A stretch of 64,000 nt of DNA from Ruminococcus sp. (GCA_021201755.1 JAJQEI010000037.1:1-64000), one strand, 5' to 3'. Shown: positions 25,184 through 35,772, counted from the stretch's first letter. Program-made: numbers and translations. Notes: generated by a model from the letters alone, not told the origin.

Positions 25184-27796
25184 TTCAATGGTTTTCTTTT
25201 GACTGTGCATTTCCATTTCGAGGAGAAAGCCACGAATTTTTGCACTGGTCTGTAATACTTCTTGTCGAAATTCCTCCGCAGAAATGCGTAGTGCGCCACC
25301 ACCTAAAATAATCAACTGTTCCATACCATCCGACGTGGCGACCCGAACACGATACGTTTTTGCCAGCCGGTGAGAAGTTTTTTCAATATAGCTGTCCGCT
25401 GTTTCTGCTTCTTTGGTGTATACCACCTGTAGATTGCCGTGCTGTTCCACTTCACAGTGCTGTCCTTTCACACGATAGGCATCAAATACGAGAATCAGGT
25501 GGCACTGTCGATAGCCGTTATAGTTTTCTAAAATGTGTTCTAATTTTGCACGTGCAGTGTCTAAACTCTTTTGTGCCAATGCTTTCAGTTCATCCCAAGC
25601 AAAAATTAAATTGTATCCGTCGACCAATAGATATTCCTCCTGTGGTACGGCATTTATTGCTGTTTATTTGGTTTTTTGTACATCGGGATCCTGTTCTTTT
25701 GGTGTATGCAGTGCATATCGTTCATTTCGCCCAATTTTTCCGTAGATGCGTTCAAAAATCCGCATCAGTTCTTCGTCCTCGGAAAAGCTTGTTGCAGGTA
25801 GTTTTACCATCGGTGCAGCTGCTGTCGCTGTGCAGAATGTGCCTGTTGATTTACGGCTTTTTTGCAGTGGCAGGTGCATATAATTTTCTACCTGATCCCA
25901 TTTTACTGTGAACCCGCTGCCGTGTGCGCAGAATACGGAATCTGCTGTGTTTTCTAAATCCCGATCGCAATCATAGCCAATTTCTGTAATGACGCTCTGT
26001 GGATCTGAACATGGTGCATAGCCTTTTTGCACGCACTGAAGGCGTCCATTTCCTTTGGTATAAGCAGCAACTTCCTTGGCGTATCCGGCAATACGCCTTG
26101 CAGGTACACTACCACGGAGAATAGCAGTCGTTCCAAGCGTTTCAGAAGGTTGGCAATCAGCACCCATTTGCTGCAAATCTGTCATTGCCTTTCCTACGAC
26201 GGTATCTGGGATTTCCAGTGTGAATGCATATCAAGGCTCCAGTAGTACGCTTTCCGCCTTTCGCAGTCCGTTACGGACCGCACGATAAGTTGCTTGACGA
26301 AAATCACCACCCTCCGTGTGTTTGATATGGGCACGTCCGGCGCAGAGCGTAATTCGCATATCCGTGATAGGCGAACCAGTTAAGACGCCAAGGTGTGTCT
26401 TTTTGGATAAGTGCGTCAGGATGAGTCGCTGCCAATTTTGATCTAGGTCATCTTCCCGACAGGTTGACGCAAATTGCAAACCGCTTCCGGAAGGCAGCGG
26501 TTCTAATAAAAGATGTACCTCTGCATAGTGGCGGAGTGGTTCATAGTGTCCGACACATTCCGCTGGTGCAACAATGGTTTCACAATAGGCAATTTGTCCC
26601 ATATGAAATTGAACCATCAGACCAAATCGATCTGCAATTAGTTTTTCCAAGATTTCTAATTGCACTTCACCCATCACTTGCACTTGGATTTGCTGGTGCT
26701 GTGTATCCCATTGAAAATGGAGCGTGGGGTCTTCTTCCTCCAGCTGTGTCAATTGTTCCCAAACATCTGTTGGCTGACATCCCTCTGGCAATCGAATTCC
26801 ATAACGCATAATTGGTTCAAGTAGGGCGTCTGTCTTGTCAGGTTGAAATCCAAGACCTTGTCCGGCATAAGTGTGGCTTGGTCCAGTGACGGCACAGACC
26901 ATTCCGGGGTAGATGCATTCCGGTGTCGTAAATTTTGCACCAGAATAGACACGCACTTGGCTGATTTTTTCAGAATGCGTGTTGCCACTATTGTCTGTAT
27001 AAGTGATACTATCACGAACGTGCAGCGTGCCACCGGTGATTTTTAAGTAGGTGAGACGGTTATTCTTTTCATCTGTGGCAATTTTAAAAACGGATGCACC
27101 AAAAAAAGAAGGGTAGCTTTTCTCCATGGTGTAGCGATTGAGCTGATGAAAAAACATCTCCGTCCCCTGTAGTTTTAGGGCGGAACCAAAAAACACCGGC
27201 ACAAGTGCTTCGGCTGCAATTCCTTTTTGGAGATGATTCAAAGAAATCGATCCTGTTTCCAGATATTCTTCCATCCAAGCCTCTTGACACAACGCAGCTG
27301 TTTCGTAAAATGTGTCAGTTTCTGCGTGCGTAAAGTCGGTACATTTTTCCGTGAGCCGCTGTTTCAGTTCAGACAAGATAGTCGCTTTATCTGTGCCGCC
27401 AAAGTCCATTTTGTTTACGAAGAGAAAAACGGGAATGTGATATCGTTTGAGCAATCACCAGAGCATCTCTGTGTGACTTTGGACACCGTCTGTACCGCTG
27501 ATTACGAGAATGGCATAGTCTAGGACTTGCATGGTGCGTTCTGTTTCCGCAGAAAAATCAATATGTCCCGGTGTGTCTAGTAAAGTGAATTCAGCATCGG
27601 GAAAATGGAGCTGTGCTTGATGCGAAAAAATAGTAATGCCACGCTGTCGCTCTATTTCATGGGTATCGAGAAAGGCATCTCTGTGATCCACACGACCGAG
27701 ACGACGAATTTCACCAGCGTGATAGAGGAGTGCCTTGGAAAGGGTGGTTTTGCCGGAGTCAACGTGTGCAGTAATACCGATGGTGAGACGTTTCAT
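25175..27796 (-). pseudogene. TetM-like ribosome-protection GTPase fused to a Rae1-like NYN nuclease; three in-frame stops
   Basis: One continuous frame of 874 codons from ATG 27796 (AAAGGA site). The N-terminus is a translational GTPase: G1 AHVDSGKTT, G2 RGITI, G3 DTPGH, G4 NKMD, followed by domains II-V as in TetM/EF-G. The last 150 codons form a NYN/PIN-like RNase domain (LLVDGYNLIFAWDELKALA, VFDAYRVKG, VATSDGMEQ) related to YacP/Rae1, a ribosome A-site mRNA endonuclease. Stops lie at 27457-27455 (TGA, MLW-stop-LLKRYH), 26233-26231 (TGA, LLEP-stop-YAF, probably Trp) and 25666-25664 (TAA, KTK-stop-TAINAV). Each is one C:G to T:A step from Arg, Trp or Gln. AGGAGG precedes TTG 25627, so the NYN part could be made separately. 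I recall similar fusions annotated in other Clostridia. Confidence 0.8.
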
Positions 27797-27838
27797 ATTT
27801 GGCATTCCTTTCGTGAAATAAACTAATTTTATGATGAT

Positions 27839-27868
27839 ATTATAACATATTTGCATAAGATTTGGCAA
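27839..27868 (-). promoter_or_regulatory. promoter of the TetM-like/NYN gene
   Basis: Reverse strand TTGCCA (27868-27863), 18-base spacer, TATAAT (27844-27839), about 45 bases before the start codon. The leader is too short for the usual tetM-type attenuator. Confidence 0.7.
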
Positions 27869-27937
27869 GTAAAAATCATTATGGGATAATTTTTTTCTTA
27901 TCAAAGCCTAATCACGCAATTTTCACGAAAAAATCAG

Positions 27938-27966
27938 TTGCAATTTGAAAAGAATTATGTTATAAT
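27938..27966 (+). promoter_or_regulatory. sigma-A promoter of glmS
   Basis: TTGCAA at 27938-27943, 17-base spacer, TATAAT at 27961-27966. Confidence 0.82.
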
Positions 27967-28037
27967 CAATAGGGTATTGTGTTGATCGATTGTAAATTGG
28001 CGGTACATAGTGAATGATATGAAAGAGAGGAATGACA

Positions 28038-29858
28038 ATGTGTGGAATTGTTGGATATGTTGGGAAACGAGATTGCACAGAAGTCCTGATGAATGGACTG
28101 CGAAAATTAGAATATCGTGGATATGACTCTGCTGGTATCGCTGTTTTTCAAAATGGTGAGATTACGGTTGCCAAATCGAAAGGCAGACTGGATGATTTGG
28201 AAGAGCGTATGAAACAGGATGGCGCACCGATAGGGCAGGTTGGCATTGGACATACGAGGTGGGCTACCCACGGGGAGCCATCTGATGTGAATTCTCATCC
28301 CCATAGTGGTGGAAGAGTCACCATTGTTCATAACGGCATCATAGAAAATTATAAGGAAATCAAGGACTTTTTGATTACAAAAGGAGTTTCCTTTGATAGT
28401 GATACAGATACAGAGGTTGTGGCACGTTTATTGGACTATCGCTATAATGGTAGCCCGATTCAGACCATCTCTGAAACAGTAAGAGATTTAAAAGGCTCTT
28501 ATGCGTTGGGGATTATCTTTGCAGATCATCCGGAACAGGTGTATACAGTACGCTGTGAGAGTCCTTTGATCGTAGGTGTTGGCGAATTAGAAAGCTTTAT
28601 TGCTTCTGATGTTCTGGCGATTATCGAGTACACACGGAATTACTATCTTTTGGAGCATGAGGAAATTGCCGTTTTGGGCAGAGATGGTGTACATATTTAT
28701 GATGCGTTTGGTCAGCCGGTACAAAAGGAATTAAAAACGGCGGATTGGGATGTTGAGACAATCGGTAAGGGTGGCTATGCCCATTTTATGCTCAAGGAAA
28801 TTCACGAACAACCCACAGCAATTCGCAATACAATCCGTCCTCGTATTCGGGATGGTCTTCCAAACTTGGAGGAGTGCGGCATTACGTTGGAGGTGCTTCG
28901 GGCATTTCGGCATATTCATATTATCGCTTGCGGAACTGCTATGCACGCAGGAACGGTTGGTAAATATGTGATTGAAAAGCTAGCTTGTGTACAGGTGACA
29001 GTGGATATTGCGTCAGAATTTCGCTATCGGGATCCGCTGGTAGGAGAGGGCGATTTGGTGATTATCATTTCTCAATCCGGTGAGACGGCAGACAGCCTAG
29101 TGGCAATGCGACTTGCAAAAAAATTGGGTGCAAAAACACTGGCAATCGTGAACGCTATGGGCAGTTCCATTGCACGAGAAGCCGATATGCTAATCTATAC
29201 GTACGCAGGACCGGAAATTGCCGTAGCCTCGACAAAGGCGTATATGGTACAAATTGCAGTGATGTACTTGTTTGCGTTTGAATTGGCACTAGCTGTTGGA
29301 AAAATCGACGAGACAAAATGTCGGTCATTCGTACATCTTTTGGAGCAAACACCGGATGTCATTTCCGAAATTCTGAATCATAAGGAACAGACGCAATATA
29401 TTGCTTCCTCGCTGATTACGGCGGACAGCTTATTGTATATTGGAAGAGGTTTAGATTATGCACTGAGTATGGAAGGCTCTTTGAAACTGAAGGAAATTTC
29501 TTATATCCATTCGGAATCTTATGCGGCAGGAGAACTAAAGCATGGCACGATTTCTCTGATTACGGAGAATATGCCGGTCATTGCAGTGGCGACCCAAAAG
29601 GCACTGTGGGAAAAGACCATTAGTAATATCAAAGAAGTAAAAGCGAGAGGTGCAAAGGTTATTTTGGTTTGTCGGAAAAGCGATGTGGTTGACAAAGACG
29701 CAGTAGATATGCGGTTTGGCTTACCAGATTTTGATGATATGCTTATGCCGATGATTGCAGTTGTTCCGTTACAACTGATAGCTTATTATACTTCTGTTTT
29801 AAAAGGAAACGACGTGGATAAGCCGAGAAATTTAGCGAAATCCGTGACGGTTGAATAA
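28038..29858 (+). CDS. glmS: glutamine-fructose-6-phosphate aminotransferase (isomerizing)
   Basis: A 606-residue enzyme making glucosamine-6-phosphate from fructose-6-phosphate and glutamine, the first step to UDP-GlcNAc and peptidoglycan. The start at 28038 gives MCGIVGYVG, leaving Cys as N-terminal nucleophile of the glutaminase domain; GHTRWATHG is the next conserved block. Two SIS domains (about 285-600) contain IACGTAMHAGTVGKY, IISQSGETADSL and AGPEIAVASTKAY. The C-terminus KPRNLAKSVTVE is the usual end. Intact. The leader of about 70 bases cannot hold a glmS ribozyme. The first LRR gene follows 20 bases later without a terminator. Confidence 0.97.
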   Translation: MCGIVGYVGKRDCTEVLMNGLRKLEYRGYDSAGIAVFQNGEITVAKSKGRLDDLEERMKQDGAPIGQVGIGHTRWATHGEPSDVNSHPHSGGRVTIVHNGIIENYKEIKDFLITKGVSFDSDTDTEVVARLLDYRYNGSPIQTISETVRDLKGSYALGIIFADHPEQVYTVRCESPLIVGVGELESFIASDVLAIIEYTRNYYLLEHEEIAVLGRDGVHIYDAFGQPVQKELKTADWDVETIGKGGYAHFMLKEIHEQPTAIRNTIRPRIRDGLPNLEECGITLEVLRAFRHIHIIACGTAMHAGTVGKYVIEKLACVQVTVDIASEFRYRDPLVGEGDLVIIISQSGETADSLVAMRLAKKLGAKTLAIVNAMGSSIAREADMLIYTYAGPEIAVASTKAYMVQIAVMYLFAFELALAVGKIDETKCRSFVHLLEQTPDVISEILNHKEQTQYIASSLITADSLLYIGRGLDYALSMEGSLKLKEISYIHSESYAAGELKHGTISLITENMPVIAVATQKALWEKTISNIKEVKARGAKVILVCRKSDVVDKDAVDMRFGLPDFDDMLMPMIAVVPLQLIAYYTSVLKGNDVDKPRNLAKSVTVE

Positions 29859-29878
29859 ATTTTCAAAGGGAGATATTT

Positions 29879-31225
29879 ATGCGTAAAAAGGAAACAATTG
29901 CAATTCTGCTGACGGTAATGCTGGCGGGGACGAGTGCGGCTTTTGCATTCGGGGCGAATGTATCGGCAGAAGAAGAGAGTAGTGTGGAGGATTCCACAGA
30001 TGATGAAAGCGAGGACGCAAGCTCTGCTGATGATGAAGAATCAGACATTGAGGTGTTCACTTCTGGTGACTACGGTTATACCGTGGATGAGGACACGGGC
30101 ACAGCAACGCTGACGGTCTATAACGGTATGTCGGATACGGATTTGATTTTACCGGATACGGTAGATGGCGTCACGATCAGTAAGTTGGGCAACGCTGTGC
30201 TTTTGAATCATACAGAGCTGGAAACTGTAACGATTCCGGAAACTGTAGAAGAAATTGGTGATTCGTGTTTCTATGGCTGTACGGCACTGGAGGAAATTGT
30301 CGTAGAGGACGGTAACACTGCGTTACAAGCGGAAGACGGGGTATTATATTCTGCGGACGGATTGTATTTGATTTACTATCCCACTGCAAAGGCGGATACT
30401 TCCTATAGCATTGCAGATGGCGTGATGCAGATTATGCCCTCTGCATTTGCACAAACGTGTTTGACTGATGTCGTCTTTCCAGATACCCTTCTCTATATAG
30501 ACAGCTGGGCATTTGCGTATTCCAGCTTGGAAACGTTGAATCTGCCGGAATCTTTGACAGAAATCGGACAGTATGCATTCTCCTACTGCACAGGATTAAC
30601 AGAAGTCACATTTCCGGATTCTTTGGAATTGATGGAAGCGGCTTGTTTTGCAGGCTGTGAAAATCTTACGGAGGTGACGTTCTCGGATGCGGGGAATTTA
30701 GCAACTATTCAGATGGCAGCTTTTGTTGGCACAGGATTGACAGAAGTAACCATTCCCTCCAGTGTATCAGAAATTGGTTTCTGTGCTTTTGGCTATGAAT
30801 TGGATATGGATACAACGGTGAGTGGTTTTGTAGTGTACGGTGTCACCGGCTCACAGGCACAAACCTATTGTACTGATTCAGACGATGAGAATGATTACAG
30901 CAACAACTTTACGTTCCGTACCATTAGTTCCAAAAACGAGGTTGCGACAGACACGACAGAAACAGGAATGGATTCTTCTGAAAGCTTTCTTGACAAGTAC
31001 GGAATGTGGATATTCATTGATGGAGTCGCTGTACTGGTTTTGATTGTTGGTATTATTCTCATTGTCAGTGGGAATCGAAAAGGAAAAACGGACAAGGATA
31101 AGATGAATCGTCAGTCACGGAAAAAGGCAGAAAAAGCAATCGATGATACATTGAAGCAGAAACAAAAGCCAGATGTGGAAGAAGTATCCGATGAAAATAA
31201 CACCAGTGGCGGGGATCAACAATGA
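29879..31225 (+). CDS. BspA-type leucine-rich-repeat surface protein, membrane-anchored
   Basis: A 448-residue exported protein. A signal peptide (AILLTVMLAGTSAAFAFGA) is followed by an acidic Ser-rich segment, then about eight LRR_5 repeats of the pattern xxCTGLTEVTFPDSLELMEAACFAGC. A membrane helix (MWIFIDGVAVLVLIVGIILIV) precedes a Lys-rich cytoplasmic tail, so it is anchored by the helix and not by a sortase motif. BspA-like proteins often bind host or other bacterial surfaces; no specific ligand is visible. GGGAGAT precedes the ATG. It sits 20 bases after glmS, and the ATGA at its end overlaps the next LRR gene. Confidence 0.85.
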   Translation: MRKKETIAILLTVMLAGTSAAFAFGANVSAEEESSVEDSTDDESEDASSADDEESDIEVFTSGDYGYTVDEDTGTATLTVYNGMSDTDLILPDTVDGVTISKLGNAVLLNHTELETVTIPETVEEIGDSCFYGCTALEEIVVEDGNTALQAEDGVLYSADGLYLIYYPTAKADTSYSIADGVMQIMPSAFAQTCLTDVVFPDTLLYIDSWAFAYSSLETLNLPESLTEIGQYAFSYCTGLTEVTFPDSLELMEAACFAGCENLTEVTFSDAGNLATIQMAAFVGTGLTEVTIPSSVSEIGFCAFGYELDMDTTVSGFVVYGVTGSQAQTYCTDSDDENDYSNNFTFRTISSKNEVATDTTETGMDSSESFLDKYGMWIFIDGVAVLVLIVGIILIVSGNRKGKTDKDKMNRQSRKKAEKAIDDTLKQKQKPDVEEVSDENNTSGGDQQ

Positions 31226-32745
31226 AACAATGGAAAAAAATAGGTGCTGCTTTTTTGACAGTGTGTATGATGGGTGTCAGTTTGACGATGCCGTGTATCG
31301 CAGCAGATTCTACTGAGGCAGACGATGACAGTGGTATTGCGATCGACACCTCTAACGACTCTACTTATGATGTGTATACATATCGAGAGAACGACAGTGG
31401 AGGTGTGACCATTACCTCCTGTGATACGGCGGCAACGGTTTCTGAAATTCCTTCTGAAATCGACGGTATGCCGGTGACAGAAATTGGCGATGCGGCATTC
31501 ATGAACTGTCAGTTTGTCACAAATATTGTCGTACCAGATGGTGTTGTTTCGATTGGAGAGAGTGCCTTTGGATCGTGTACCATGCTATGTCAGGTGTCAT
31601 TGCCGGAAGGATTAACCGAAATTGGCAGTGGTGCATTTGAATCTTGCACTATGCTTAGTCAAATCAATTTTCCTTCGACACTGACGAATCTCTCAGATGC
31701 TCTGTTTTACGAATGCAGTTATTTTACATCGTTTGACCTGCCGGATACCATAAAGTCGATTGGAAACGAAACCTTTTATGGCTGTACCAGAATGACGGAC
31801 CTTATGCTGCCAGAGAGATTGGAGACAATTGGTGATTACGCATTTCAGGCTTGTGAGGGATTGACAGAGGTTACTATTCCCTCTACGGTGACGGAAATGG
31901 GTGAATATGTGTTTGATGGCTGTCAGGCATTGACAGCAATTACGGTTGCTGACGGAAATACTGCCTATATTTCCCAAGATGGTGTACTGTTTACCAGTGA
32001 TGGTACTACACTGATTCGTTATCCGGAAGCAAAGGAAACAACGGATTATACCGTACCTGACGATTGCACGACACTTGCTGATTGGAGCTTTATTGGCTCG
32101 ACGGTTTTGGAAACGATTGATTTGAATGCAGTGACAAAGATTGGAGAGGATTGTTTTTATTATTGTACGGCATTGACGGCAGCAGAAGTTCCTGAGGGTG
32201 TTACGGCGTTAAATGGCGCAGTATTTGCTTACTGTGTCGCAATGGAGACTGTTTCTTTGCCTTCCACTTTACAATCCCTTGGGGATCACTGTTTTTATGC
32301 CTGTACAGAATTATCAGAAATCACGGTGCCAGAGGGGGTTACTTCGATTGGCACACAGTGTTTCTATAACTGTGCGAATTTGGTAAAGCTATCGCTGCCC
32401 TCGACCATTACAGAAATCGGCGACGAGGCATGGGGCTATTATACAGCCTCTGAAACCAGTGAAGAAGAAAAAATGGATGAGTTGGTGGTAAGTAACGCCG
32501 GAAATGACGCCGTGGCAGAATATATAGAAGCATGGGAAGCAGATGGCAGTAATCTGGTCTATTACCTCATTGGCATTGGAATTGTGGTTGTGGTGGCAGC
32601 TGGAATTGTCGTTATTGTTTTGATTTATAAAAAGCGAAATCAAATTCGACCAACCACACGCAATGCAGTCTATCAGAATCGACAGCAAGGCTCTGACAAA
32701 AAGAAGAATTCCGGAAAAAAGAATGCGAAGAAAAAGAAGAAATAA
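31222..32745 (+). CDS. BspA-type leucine-rich-repeat surface protein, membrane-anchored
   Basis: A 507-residue paralogue of the preceding gene, starting inside its stop (ATGA). Signal peptide IGAAFLTVCMMGVSLTMPCIA, then about twelve LRR_5 repeats (for example IGDAAFMNCQFVTNIVVPDG), a membrane helix (YYLIGIGIVVVVAAGIVVIV) and a strongly basic Lys/Asn tail (KKKNSGKKNAKKKKK). The uniform repeat spacing of 22-24 residues fits the BspA solenoid. The frame is intact. It should be translated together with its neighbour, which suggests that the proteins act as a set. Confidence 0.85.
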   Translation: MKQWKKIGAAFLTVCMMGVSLTMPCIAADSTEADDDSGIAIDTSNDSTYDVYTYRENDSGGVTITSCDTAATVSEIPSEIDGMPVTEIGDAAFMNCQFVTNIVVPDGVVSIGESAFGSCTMLCQVSLPEGLTEIGSGAFESCTMLSQINFPSTLTNLSDALFYECSYFTSFDLPDTIKSIGNETFYGCTRMTDLMLPERLETIGDYAFQACEGLTEVTIPSTVTEMGEYVFDGCQALTAITVADGNTAYISQDGVLFTSDGTTLIRYPEAKETTDYTVPDDCTTLADWSFIGSTVLETIDLNAVTKIGEDCFYYCTALTAAEVPEGVTALNGAVFAYCVAMETVSLPSTLQSLGDHCFYACTELSEITVPEGVTSIGTQCFYNCANLVKLSLPSTITEIGDEAWGYYTASETSEEEKMDELVVSNAGNDAVAEYIEAWEADGSNLVYYLIGIGIVVVVAAGIVVIVLIYKKRNQIRPTTRNAVYQNRQQGSDKKKNSGKKNAKKKKK

Positions 32746-32788
32746 TTTCATCGTCTGTATGTAAAAAGGAAGGACTGTTTTATCAATC

Positions 32789-34432
32789 ATGAATCATCAA
32801 AAGGTTTGTCGTGGCATTGTTGCCGTCGCTGCACTATTATTTGGAATCTCTTTCGTCGGTGCTGCCTCATCTGGGGTCTCTTTTGCAGACGATAGTTCCA
32901 CTTCCGATAGTACTTCGTTTACTGACGGAACGCTGACATATAGCTATTTGGATCAGACAGATGTGGAGGTGACAAGCTGTGACACTTCGGCGACGAACGT
33001 GAGCATAATGCCATCTATCGACGGTTATACGGTGGTTTCTATTGGAGAAGAAGCATTTGCAAATTGTGAAAATTTACAAAGTATGACAATTCCCTCCTCT
33101 GTGACGGAGATTGAAGAAGCGGCATTTTACGGCTGTACTGCACTCACGAGCGTTACCGTTCCAGATAGCGTCACAGAAATTCCGGATGGCTGTTTTTTTG
33201 ATTGTACTGCGCTGACCAGCATAACACTGGGTGACGAAACCACGAGCCTTGGTGCAATGGCATTTGGTTATTGTACATCGTTAGAAGAGATTACTTTGCC
33301 AGATACTTTGACAACGATTGGGGATCAATTGTTTTATTATTGTATTGCTTTAGAGAGCGTGGAAATTCCGGAAAACATCACGGAGCTAGGCGCATATATG
33401 TTCTACGGCTGTATGAGTATGACGGAATTTCATATACCGTCTACATTGGAAGATATTGGTGCGATGAGCTTTCTTGGCTGTCAAAGTCTGGAAACAGTTA
33501 CAATTGATGAGGATAATTCCAACTATACCGTAGAAGATAACGTGGTTTATAGTGCAGATCAATCGATTTTGTATCTCTATCCAGCGGGGAAGACAGATAC
33601 ATCATTTACTGTACCAGATGAGGTGCTTGTTATTTATGCAGGTTCATTTTTTTCGGCAAGTAATTTGACACAGATTGATTTCGGTGCAAAACTGCAATAT
33701 ATTGGTGAAATGGCGTTTGACTATTGCACAGGGCTAACGAGTATCACGATTCCGGAAACGGTTACGAATATAAAAACAACAGCGTTTTCAGATTGCACAG
33801 GACTGACAGAATTGGTTTTCGAAGGTGCAGATAATGAGGATGGCGGCGAAGGGGAAGACTTGGAAATCGGCGAATATGCGTTCTTTTGCTGCGATAGTCT
33901 GAAATCGGTCACCTTGCCAAAGCGTGTGACTTCGATTGGCGATTATGCCTTTGGTATTACTGAGGCGGACGACGATGAAGATAGCGATGATGTGATCACT
34001 ATTGAAACAGATTCGGGTAAGTCTATGTCGCTGAAAGCAGTATCGGATTTTGAATTGACAGGATACACCGGCGTTGCCAAGGACTATGTAAAGAATTGTA
34101 AAGTAGACTTAGATTTTCATGCATTGGATATTGACTGGGCGTCGTTGGTAATGTATGTGGGAATTGCTGCAGTGATTATTGTTGTAATATTCTTGACGGT
34201 GCGGATTATTATGCACACGAAAATGACGAAGGAAGAAAAAGAAGAATTGCGCATTACCGATGGAAAAACACTTGATTCCGACGAAGAACAGAATGATGGG
34301 TATCATAGCATTGTGGACGATGATGATGATGATGGTGAAATGCTAGTGTCCTATGAACAGACGATGCAGCACAGCAGCGTACATCAGATCGGACACGGGC
34401 AAGAACCAAGGAAAAAGAGTGGTCAGGATTGA
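32789..34432 (+). CDS. BspA-type leucine-rich-repeat surface protein, membrane-anchored
   Basis: A 547-residue third member of the cluster. The signal peptide is GIVAVAALLFGISFVGAASS. LRR_5 repeats run from about 75 to 395, interrupted by a short island (DNVVYSADQSILYLYPAGK) that also occurs in the two upstream paralogues. A single membrane helix (SLVMYVGIAAVIIVVIFLTV) precedes an acidic tail with a poly-Asp run (VDDDDDDGE). It follows the second gene by 43 bases with AAGGA upstream. A terminator directly follows, so it closes the glmS-LRR transcript. Confidence 0.85.
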   Translation: MNHQKVCRGIVAVAALLFGISFVGAASSGVSFADDSSTSDSTSFTDGTLTYSYLDQTDVEVTSCDTSATNVSIMPSIDGYTVVSIGEEAFANCENLQSMTIPSSVTEIEEAAFYGCTALTSVTVPDSVTEIPDGCFFDCTALTSITLGDETTSLGAMAFGYCTSLEEITLPDTLTTIGDQLFYYCIALESVEIPENITELGAYMFYGCMSMTEFHIPSTLEDIGAMSFLGCQSLETVTIDEDNSNYTVEDNVVYSADQSILYLYPAGKTDTSFTVPDEVLVIYAGSFFSASNLTQIDFGAKLQYIGEMAFDYCTGLTSITIPETVTNIKTTAFSDCTGLTELVFEGADNEDGGEGEDLEIGEYAFFCCDSLKSVTLPKRVTSIGDYAFGITEADDDEDSDDVITIETDSGKSMSLKAVSDFELTGYTGVAKDYVKNCKVDLDFHALDIDWASLVMYVGIAAVIIVVIFLTVRIIMHTKMTKEEKEELRITDGKTLDSDEEQNDGYHSIVDDDDDDGEMLVSYEQTMQHSSVHQIGHGQEPRKKSGQD

Positions 34433-34433
34433 G

Positions 34434-34460
34434 AAAAAACTCCCCATAAGGGGAGTTTTT
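34434..34460. terminator. terminator after the LRR cluster
   Basis: AAAAACTCCCC and GGGGAGTTTTT form a perfect stem around ATAA. Confidence 0.92.
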
Positions 34461-34476
34461 AAGGAGTGTATATGAA

Positions 34477-35766
34477 ATGAATATGGCATTGATGATATTA
34501 TGCATCTTGATTTTGGGGCTGTTAGGTGCTGTTTTGGTGTTATTGCTGCGTAAGCCACAGGATAGTCATGCAGAATCTTTGGAACGTTTGGAGCAGCAAA
34601 CCCAGATCTCACAACGGCAGCTGCGAGAGGAAATTTCGGATCAGGTGCAGAGAAATGTGCAGTACCTAGGGTCGCAGCTGACGGAATTACAGCGGAATAC
34701 CGCTGCAGCACAATCGCAAAAATTAGACGATATGGCACAGCTTTTGGTGGATCGACAGGAACGTATGCGTATTGCCACGCAGGATAGCCTAAAGCAGTTG
34801 GAACGGCGATTACAGACGTTGGAAATGGGGAATGAACAAAAACTGGAAAGTATGCGAAAGACTATGCAGCAGCAGCTACAGCAAATTGGAAGTGAAAATC
34901 AGCAAAAGCTTACTGCTATACAATCTACTGTTAGTGAGAAGTTGGATAACAGTTTGCAAAAATCATTCCACTTAGTTAGTGAACGGTTGGAAAAGGTTTA
35001 TGAAAGCCTGGGCGAAATGCAGACGGTTTCTGCTGGAATCGGCGATCTGAAAAGAGTATTGTCTAACGTAAAAACACGTGGAATTCTAGGTGAAGTACAG
35101 CTGGGGAGTATCCTAGAAGAAATTTTGGCACCAGAACAATACGAGCGAGAGATTTCAACAATTCCCGGTAGTCGAAATCACGTAGAGTTTGCTGTGAAGC
35201 TGCCTGGGTAGGATACGGAAAGCCGTGTGTTGCTGCCAATTGATTCTAAATTTCCAGGGGATACTTATGCAGCATTACAAGATGCGATTGATTCCGGTGA
35301 TTCAGAGAAAGTGAAAGAAGCAAGAAAAATATTATATCGTACCATTCGTAATTGTGCCAAGGATATTCACGAGAAATATATTTCGCCGCCCTACACCACG
35401 AATTTTGGTATTTTATTCTTACCTTTTGAGGGAATTTATGCTGAAATTGCAAATAGTGGTTTGATTGAGGTTCTACAGCGAGAGGAACAGGTAAACATTG
35501 CCGGACCGTCTACCATGGCAGCTTTTTTAAATGCGCTGCAAATGGGATTTCAGACGTTGGCAATTCAAAAGCGTTCCAATGAAGTGTGGGAAGTATTGGG
35601 CGTAGTGAAAACAGAATTTCAGACGTTTTCCGATGCATTGGAAAGAACCCAAAAGCATATGCGACAGGTGGACGATGATTTAGAAAAGCTCGTAGGGACT
35701 CGCACACGGCAAATGAACCGGCAGCTCAATCGGATTACAGAACAAGACAATAAAATTACTGGCTGA
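34477..35766 (+). pseudogene. rmuC: DNA recombination protein RmuC, interrupted by an in-frame TAG
   Basis: A 429-codon frame with AAGGAG upstream. An N-terminal membrane helix (ALMILCILILGLLGAVLVLL) is followed by a long coiled coil (about 30-170) and the RmuC nuclease-like domain (LSNVKTRGILGEVQLGSILE; VLLPIDSKFPGDTYAAL; GILFLPFEGIYAEIA). RmuC limits inversion at short inverted repeats. TAG at 35209-35211 splits the domain at KLPG-stop-DTESRVLLPID; the frame then continues to the natural TGA. A Gln CAG ancestor would need one C-to-T change. A truncated product would lack most of the catalytic fold. Confidence 0.88.
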
Positions 35767-35772
35767 CGAAAA

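Noticed and set aside
27967..28037. glmS ribozyme in the glmS leader
   Set aside because: Only about 70 bases separate the promoter from the start codon, too short for the ribozyme, and its core motifs were not found.
32789..34432. Sortase anchoring of the LRR proteins
   Set aside because: No LPxTG-like motif is present before the C-terminal helices; the tails after the helix are long and charged, fitting simple membrane anchoring.
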